Source: SIG452 sp045541975 (GTDB taxonomy: Bacteria; Bacillota; Clostridia; UMGS1840). From it: 64,000 bases of DNA. Below are positions 60,516 to 64,000 of the stretch, piece by piece; the first letter of the stretch is position 1, and every line of letters starts with the position of its first letter. Under the pieces are notes generated by a model that saw nothing but the letters and a program-made list of their open reading frames with translations, ran no database searches and was not told the DNA's origin. A program made the position numbers and the translations under genes. Location: the NCBI GenBank assembly GCA_045541975.1, contig JAZQKB010000039.1:20815-84814 (forward strand), read 5' to 3'.

Positions 60516-61631
60516 ATGCTTAAAAAGTTTCAAGTTGAAAATTATAGAGGATTTAAAGACGCTCTTTTGTGGGATTTATCTGACACTCGCGATTATGGAT
60601 TCCGTAAAAACTTAGTTGAAAATAAAATCGCCAAAAAATCTGTTGTTTTTGGTAAAAATGGCTCGGGAAAATCAAGTCTGTGCACTGCTGTTGTTGATAT
60701 AACTGCCCACCTGCTTGATGCAGAAAAAGACAATGTTCCGGGACACTTATACACTTATGTAGGAAACGAAGAAAACTTTGCAACATTTACATATGTTTTT
60801 CAGTTTGGCAAGGATGAGGTTATATATACCTATTGCAAGGCTAATTTAACAACTTTGTTACTTGAAGCAATAGCTATAAATGGAAAGCAGATGCTCCTTC
60901 ACAATTTCGTTGATGAAAAAGATAATTTTATTAAAATTCCCGGAGCAGAGAACTTAAGAACGCAAGGACTTCAAAAACAGTTGTCAGTTATTAAATACAT
61001 ATTTAATAATACAATTCAGGATGAAGATTCGGTTATCACAAAAATAATGAACTTCGTCAGCGGAATGCTATATTTCAGGAGCCTTAAAGATGCCAATAAA
61101 TACATAGGTTATAAACTTGGTAGCGAAAAGTTAAATGAAATCATTCTTAATAATGGTAGACTAGAAGATTTTAATACATTTATCAATGATATGGGACTTA
61201 ATTATACACTCGTACCATTAAAGTTAATGAGTGGCGCTCTTACAATCGGTGCCAAATTTGAAAATGATAATGTTGTTGAATTTGAGTCTATAGCTTCATC
61301 AGGAACAAGAACATTAATGCTTTTCTATTGCTGGTTTATAGAATTTAACAAGCTTACATTTCTTGTGATAGATGAGTTTGACGCATATTATCACCATGAA
61401 CTCTCCGAAAAAATTCTTTCAATAATTCAGAGTTTTGAGAATATGCAGTCCATGGTTACAACTCACACAGTATCATTATTACATACAGAATGTACAAGAC
61501 CTGACTGTGCTTTTATGATAGGAAAGGGTTTTGTTAAAAATTTATGTAATCTTACTGACAGAGAATTAAGAGAAGCACACAACATAGAGAAGCTCTATCG
61601 TGCCAATGAGTTTGTAAAAGTCGAAGAATAA
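60516..61631 (+). CDS. AAA ATPase of the AAA_15/21 (OLD-like/abortive-infection) type
   Basis: This is a 371-residue SMC/OLD-like ATPase. The N-terminus MLKKFQVENYRGFKD is typical, and Walker A is VVFGKNGSGKSSL (about 43-55). The signature-like SSGTRTLMLFYCW precedes Walker B FLVIDEFDAYYHHE, and the His switch is MVTTHTVSLLHTE. Such proteins occur as RloA/AbiL-type and other phage-defence ATPases, usually beside an effector nuclease. No effector domain is fused here, and no RloB/TOPRIM gene follows. The ATG at 60516 has AAAGGGG 8 nt upstream; the open frame begins two codons earlier at TTG. It is AT-rich relative to the chromosome left of 59.9 kb. Confidence 0.8.
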   Translation: MLKKFQVENYRGFKDALLWDLSDTRDYGFRKNLVENKIAKKSVVFGKNGSGKSSLCTAVVDITAHLLDAEKDNVPGHLYTYVGNEENFATFTYVFQFGKDEVIYTYCKANLTTLLLEAIAINGKQMLLHNFVDEKDNFIKIPGAENLRTQGLQKQLSVIKYIFNNTIQDEDSVITKIMNFVSGMLYFRSLKDANKYIGYKLGSEKLNEIILNNGRLEDFNTFINDMGLNYTLVPLKLMSGALTIGAKFENDNVVEFESIASSGTRTLMLFYCWFIEFNKLTFLVIDEFDAYYHHELSEKILSIIQSFENMQSMVTTHTVSLLHTECTRPDCAFMIGKGFVKNLCNLTDRELREAHNIEKLYRANEFVKVEE

Positions 61632-61663
61632 TATAAAAAACTTTAGGAAAGGAGTGATGTAAA

Positions 61664-61720
61664 TTGATTGTTTTAAGCAAAAAGAAAAAACACATTAGAA
61701 AAACTGTTGGCGCAGTTTAA
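61664..61720 (+). CDS. Possible 18-codon leader ORF
   Basis: The TTG start has AGGAAAGGAG about 9 nt upstream and the ORF ends at TAA 61718-61720. The peptide is very basic (a Ser-Lys-Lys-Lys-Lys-His core). Its last codons form the inner strand of the hairpin at 61689-61729, so translation would prevent that hairpin from folding. It is too short for statistical support. Confidence 0.3.
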   Translation: MIVLSKKKKHIRKTVGAV

Positions 61721-61729
61721 CAATGTGTT
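61689..61729 (+). promoter_or_regulatory. Hairpin in the leader of the DUF4417 gene
   Basis: The outer arms AACACATT (61689-61696) and AATGTGTT (61722-61729) and inner arms AAACTG (61701-61706) and CAGTTT (61713-61718) form one stem with an internal loop. TTCTTT follows, so weak attenuator behaviour is possible. Confidence 0.6.
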
Positions 61730-61730
61730 C

Positions 61731-61788
61731 TTTACGGGTATGCTGAACGCATACTGTGTTGTTAAGTATAGTTTAGCATATCCGTAAA
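61731..61788 (+). promoter_or_regulatory. 18-bp stem-loop with a competing inner hairpin
   Basis: TTTACGGGTATGCTGAAC (61731-61748) pairs with GTTTAGCATATCCGTAAA (61771-61788). The only deviations are two G-U wobbles, a pattern expected if the RNA structure is what is maintained. GTATGC-TGAAC-GCATAC (61738-61754) is a mutually exclusive alternative. It lies 30 nt before the micro-ORF at 61818. It could be a riboregulatory leader or a DNA-level site such as an origin or transfer site. Confidence 0.65.
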
Positions 61789-61817
61789 CAAAAATCAATA
61801 GTTTGGAGGAAATTTTT

Positions 61818-61880
61818 ATGATTTCTACGATTTTTAATGTTTACGGAGGTAATAAACTTTATGACGAATGTACAATTTAA
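61818..61880 (+). CDS. 20-residue leader ORF overlapping the DUF4417 start
   Basis: An ATG with TTGGAGG about 9 nt upstream opens a 20-codon frame (MISTIFNVYGGNKLYDECTI). It ends at TAA 61878-61880, 20 nt inside the next gene. The ribosome site of the DUF4417 gene lies within this ORF. Translation of the leader would expose that site, a classic coupling arrangement. Confidence 0.55.
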   Translation: MISTIFNVYGGNKLYDECTI

Positions 61881-62526
61881 TAACAATTATGATGTTTTCC
61901 ATGCATTCTTGGTAGAAAATGCTGACTATGATGGTTATTATGAGTTGCCTGTCATCAGGACAAGCGACCATTTACCAGATAAAGTCATAACATTTTCAAA
62001 GGCAATGTCTAAAACATGGGACGATTTTGACTGTTGGGTGGTCTTTTACGAGCATGACAGGGATTTTGAAAGGCTTTGGAACAAGCCAAGACAATATCTC
62101 GATAAGTTGAAAAAGTTCAAGGGTATCATATCCCCCGACTTTAGTCTTTATCGAAATATGCCTCTTATCATGCAAATGTGGAATACATATCGCAGCAGGG
62201 CTATTGCCGTTTGGTTGCAGAATAACGGCGTTGAAGTCATCCCAAATGTAAGATTCGGGGATGAAAGAACCTTCTCTTTCTGCTTTGACGGGATAGAAGA
62301 AAATAAAACTGTCGCAGTAGGCACACATGGATGCATTAAGCGCAAAGAGGATAAAATTTTCTTCAAAATAGGTCTTGCTCGAATGGTACAAAGGCTGTCA
62401 CCTAAAACCATAATAGTATATGGTAGTGCACCTGACAGCATATTCAAACCATATAAGGATATGGGAATCAATATCATAGCCTTTGAAAGTGAATTTTCAA
62501 AGTCCAGAAAGCAGGTGACTGCTTAA
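61861..62526 (+). CDS. DUF4417 domain protein
   Basis: This is a 221-residue protein of DUF4417, a family common on phages, plasmids and integrative elements of Firmicutes and of unknown function. SPDFSLYRNMPLIMQMWNTYRSR, split here as SPDFSLYRNMPLIM and MWNTYRSRAIAVWL, is diagnostic, with ERTFSFCFDGIEENKTVAVG and PKTIIVYGS further on. The ATG at 61861 follows GGAGG at 61845-61849 by 11 nt. Its stop codon overlaps the start of the toxin-like gene (TAATG). Presence of this family supports mobile-element origin. Confidence 0.85.
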   Translation: MTNVQFNNNYDVFHAFLVENADYDGYYELPVIRTSDHLPDKVITFSKAMSKTWDDFDCWVVFYEHDRDFERLWNKPRQYLDKLKKFKGIISPDFSLYRNMPLIMQMWNTYRSRAIAVWLQNNGVEVIPNVRFGDERTFSFCFDGIEENKTVAVGTHGCIKRKEDKIFFKIGLARMVQRLSPKTIIVYGSAPDSIFKPYKDMGINIIAFESEFSKSRKQVTA

Positions 62527-63149
62527 TGGGTGCAGGGAAATCAGGAAATTTTGGTAATACAAAAGGCAATAGTCTAGATGCCTTAAGCAATCTTTTGACC
62601 GCTGCCTCACTTATTCCTGGGTTGGATACTTTCACAAATTTGGCATCAATACCTGTTGACCTTGCAAGAGGCGATTTTCTTTCTGCAGGACTTAGTGCTA
62701 TTGGTGCAATTCCAGTTGTCGGTGAGGTTGCAGATGTGGCCAAGTATGCAGATAAAGGAATTGATATCGCTAAAACAGTGGATAAAGCGAGTGACACCGC
62801 TAAAGCAGCTAAGAAAGCTTCAAAGATTACAAGTGTATCTGATAATGCTAAAAGTGTTGCAAAGAAATATAATCTTGGCAAAAACGGCTATTTTGGAACA
62901 AAGGGGAAAAACACTAGAGTATTCAAAAGTAATGATCCTATAAAATCTTCCGCCGATTTTTACAAAAAAATCAGCAAAGGTGGAAGTGAAAGAATTTTGC
63001 CAAATGGTAAGGGTGTACAAACAACATTTTCCGATAAATCAAGTGTTGTTTATAGAGTAATAACAAAGACTCCCAACAGCCCTGCGGTAGAAATAACAGT
63101 TAAAACCCCCGGCAAAATTAAGCCACAAAAAATTCATTTTATAAAGTAA
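62526..63149 (+). CDS. Probable toxin with pretoxin-type domain
   Basis: This is a 207-residue protein resembling the C-terminal module of polymorphic toxins. Residues 28-95 carry a pretoxin pattern (LIPGLDTFTNLASIPVDLA, GDFLSAGLSAIGAIPVVGE) followed by Ala/Lys-rich helices. Residues 128-207 look like a compact nuclease domain: DFYKKISKGGSERI, LPNGKGVQTTFSDKSS, VVYRVITKTPNSPAVEI and a C-terminal QKIHFIK. The arrangement suggests a BECR-type RNase, an inference. No signal peptide, LXG, WXG or RHS region is attached, so delivery is unexplained. It is coupled to DUF4417 and followed 14 nt later by a probable immunity gene. Confidence 0.65.
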   Translation: MGAGKSGNFGNTKGNSLDALSNLLTAASLIPGLDTFTNLASIPVDLARGDFLSAGLSAIGAIPVVGEVADVAKYADKGIDIAKTVDKASDTAKAAKKASKITSVSDNAKSVAKKYNLGKNGYFGTKGKNTRVFKSNDPIKSSADFYKKISKGGSERILPNGKGVQTTFSDKSSVVYRVITKTPNSPAVEITVKTPGKIKPQKIHFIK

Positions 63150-63163
63150 AGGAGTGAGGTTGA

Positions 63164-63706
63164 GTGATATATGTAACTTTGAATAATAATATGGAAGAAA
63201 TGTTAAGAAATATAAAAAAATCCAAATTTATTTCATACGAGTGTGGAAAAGTTTTTGGCAACGCATATGGAAACTTGAGAATAAATACAGATAAATCATC
63301 AGTTGAGATCACTAATCTTCAAAAAACAACCCCGTTCTTTGATACCGAAGAAGAGGTGGCTGGATTTAAATGCAAAATGGTAGAATCTGATAGTACATTT
63401 AAACCTTATTGTGAAGAACCATTTGAGGCATTTGAAGTAGGCGAATCTATTAAAGATATAGAGATAGTAAATGATTCGATTTGTATAAATGACGGTGAAT
63501 TTGAAATTTCATTTGATCAGGCAATTATCATAAGAACTGAAAGCAAATTAATAATGTTTTCGCGAGATATATGGTTCTCAGAGGATATAACCATTTCTGA
63601 ACATGATGATTATAATTCCATATTCCCTATATCACAGGTTGTTGATTCGTGGTCTGACGATGGTGAAAACAAAGTGAATGTAGTTAGGACTAGTAGAAAA
63701 TTATAG
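63164..63706 (+). CDS. Probable immunity protein
   Basis: This is a 180-residue acidic, soluble protein with no signal peptide. It is placed directly after the toxin-like gene, the standard position of an immunity protein. The C-terminal block (SRDIWFSEDITISEHDDYN, VVDSWSDDGENKVNV) has the acidic, aromatic pattern often seen in immunity proteins, and strong negative charge suits binding to the basic toxin domain. I cannot name the immunity family. The start codon at 63164 is GTG or TTG-like in sequence context (GTGATATATG), with AAAGGAG 9-10 nt upstream. An ATG at 63170 is a possible alternative in another frame and was not used. Confidence 0.6.
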   Translation: MIYVTLNNNMEEMLRNIKKSKFISYECGKVFGNAYGNLRINTDKSSVEITNLQKTTPFFDTEEEVAGFKCKMVESDSTFKPYCEEPFEAFEVGESIKDIEIVNDSICINDGEFEISFDQAIIIRTESKLIMFSRDIWFSEDITISEHDDYNSIFPISQVVDSWSDDGENKVNVVRTSRKL

Positions 63707-63710
63707 GCTT

Positions 63711-63752
63711 AATCACCTACTTTCTCAAAATGGAGAAGGTAGGTGATTTTAT
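63711..63752 (+). terminator. Terminator after the toxin-immunity pair
   Basis: AATCACCTAC plus TTCTC pairs with GAGAA plus GTAGGTGATT around AAAATG, followed by T residues. Confidence 0.88.
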
Positions 63753-63860
63753 TTGCAAAAGTATTTCTATCCGTTTCTGCTAAAAAATGTCAGATGAAGT
63801 TTTGCAGAATAACTTTACCTTAAAAAGAAACAATAAATAAGGGTAAATTTTCTTAATATA

Positions 63861-63900
63861 TTGACAATTCCCTTAATATGTGATAATATTTAAGGGAAAG
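63861..63900 (+). promoter_or_regulatory. Promoter with overlapping palindrome, gene at 63917
   Basis: TTGACA (63861-63866) and TAATAT (63884-63889) are spaced by 17 nt. CCCTTAATAT (63870-63879) and AATATTTAAGGG (63885-63896) form an inverted repeat across the spacer and -10 box. CTTAATAT also occurs at 63852. This looks like an autoregulatory operator. Confidence 0.65.
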
Positions 63901-63916
63901 AAAGGAGGTTAAGGGC

Positions 63917-64000
63917 ATGAGAATGTTTAATTATTCGATAATCAAAGAACATAAATGGGATTCTGAACTTCTCGGTCTTGTAGCTAGCATATATAAAGAA
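63917..64000 (+). CDS. N-terminus of a probable Fic-family protein, cut by window edge
   Basis: Only 28 residues are visible (MRMFNYSIIKEHKWDSELLG and onward). The opening, with Tyr-Ser, a basic stretch and WDxExL, resembles the N-terminal helix of DUF4172/Fic-domain AMP-transferases common in Firmicutes. The FIC motif itself is outside the window, so the call is tentative. AAAGGAGG is 8 nt before the ATG. A possible self-regulated promoter fits a toxin-like gene. Confidence 0.45.
   Translation, partial: MRMFNYSIIKEHKWDSELLGLVASIYKE

Overview
The window reads as the chromosome of a low-to-moderate GC, Gram-positive, anaerobic, endospore-forming member of the Clostridia. The grounds are SpoIIGA/SigE, an alpha/beta-type small acid-soluble spore protein, CIRCE-controlled groESL, an electron-bifurcating NfnAB pair, a TM1266-type hydrogenase regulator, RNase J, MurT/GatD, a CsaB-type pyruvyl transferase and strong AGGAGG Shine-Dalgarno sites. 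No species can be named from the sequence alone.

Layout. 0-2 kb: tpiA (cut by the window edge) and pgk on the minus strand. 1.9-8.3 kb: a plus-strand run of an RluA-type pseudouridine synthase, rsmG, two tandem paralogous 493-residue glycosidase-like proteins and a GH20-like hexosaminidase. 8.5-11.4 kb: a TrpXYZ-type ABC importer with its own promoter. 11.5-13.6 kb: a minus-strand marR-degV-HAD operon behind a well-formed promoter and operator. 13.7-14.8 kb: an unknown small protein, then initiator tRNA-Met and tRNA-Leu plus a partial duplicate of the tRNA-Met gene. 15-18.6 kb: a small YtxH-like protein, sigE, spoIIGA, a tyrosine recombinase, yjbQ and a spore protein gene. 18.8-27.9 kb: hydrogenase regulator, HPF, an orphan fumarase alpha subunit, a 1017-residue double GT-C protein, a U32/TrhP-like protein with a TrmR-like methyltransferase, two small membrane-anchored unknowns and prmA. 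27.9-33.2 kb: remB-gyrB-gyrA. 33.4-42.1 kb: polysaccharide deacetylase, mutS2, a thioesterase, a Xaa-Pro peptidase, an endonuclease IV-like TIM barrel, yqeG, tRNA-Arg and recD2. 42.3-51.9 kb: groESL, a YIP1-like membrane protein, GTP-dependent PEP carboxykinase, rsmA, patatin and nfnAB. 52-59.9 kb: rnj followed by a cell-envelope group (murT, gatD, a FemX-like transferase, a DUF2344 protein, a GT4-CsaB fusion).

From about 59.97 kb to the right edge the character changes. A 56-nt 3' half of a tRNA-Ser(CGA) gene lies next to csaB without its 5' half. It is followed by palindromic non-coding DNA, three 11-nt direct repeats, and AT-rich cargo: an AAA ATPase, a strongly structured leader with tiny ORFs, a DUF4417 protein, a probable pretoxin/toxin with a probable immunity protein, and the start of a probable Fic protein. 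This looks like the left end of an integrated mobile island carrying conflict or defence genes.

The most unusual housekeeping observation is GatD (55273..56001). The residues expected to be the catalytic Cys and His are Ala93 and Ser188, although its partner MurT looks intact. Other points of note are the hairpin leader of RNase J, a palindrome in the remB-gyrBA leader, and a recurring family of palindromic elements with 3-nt loops.
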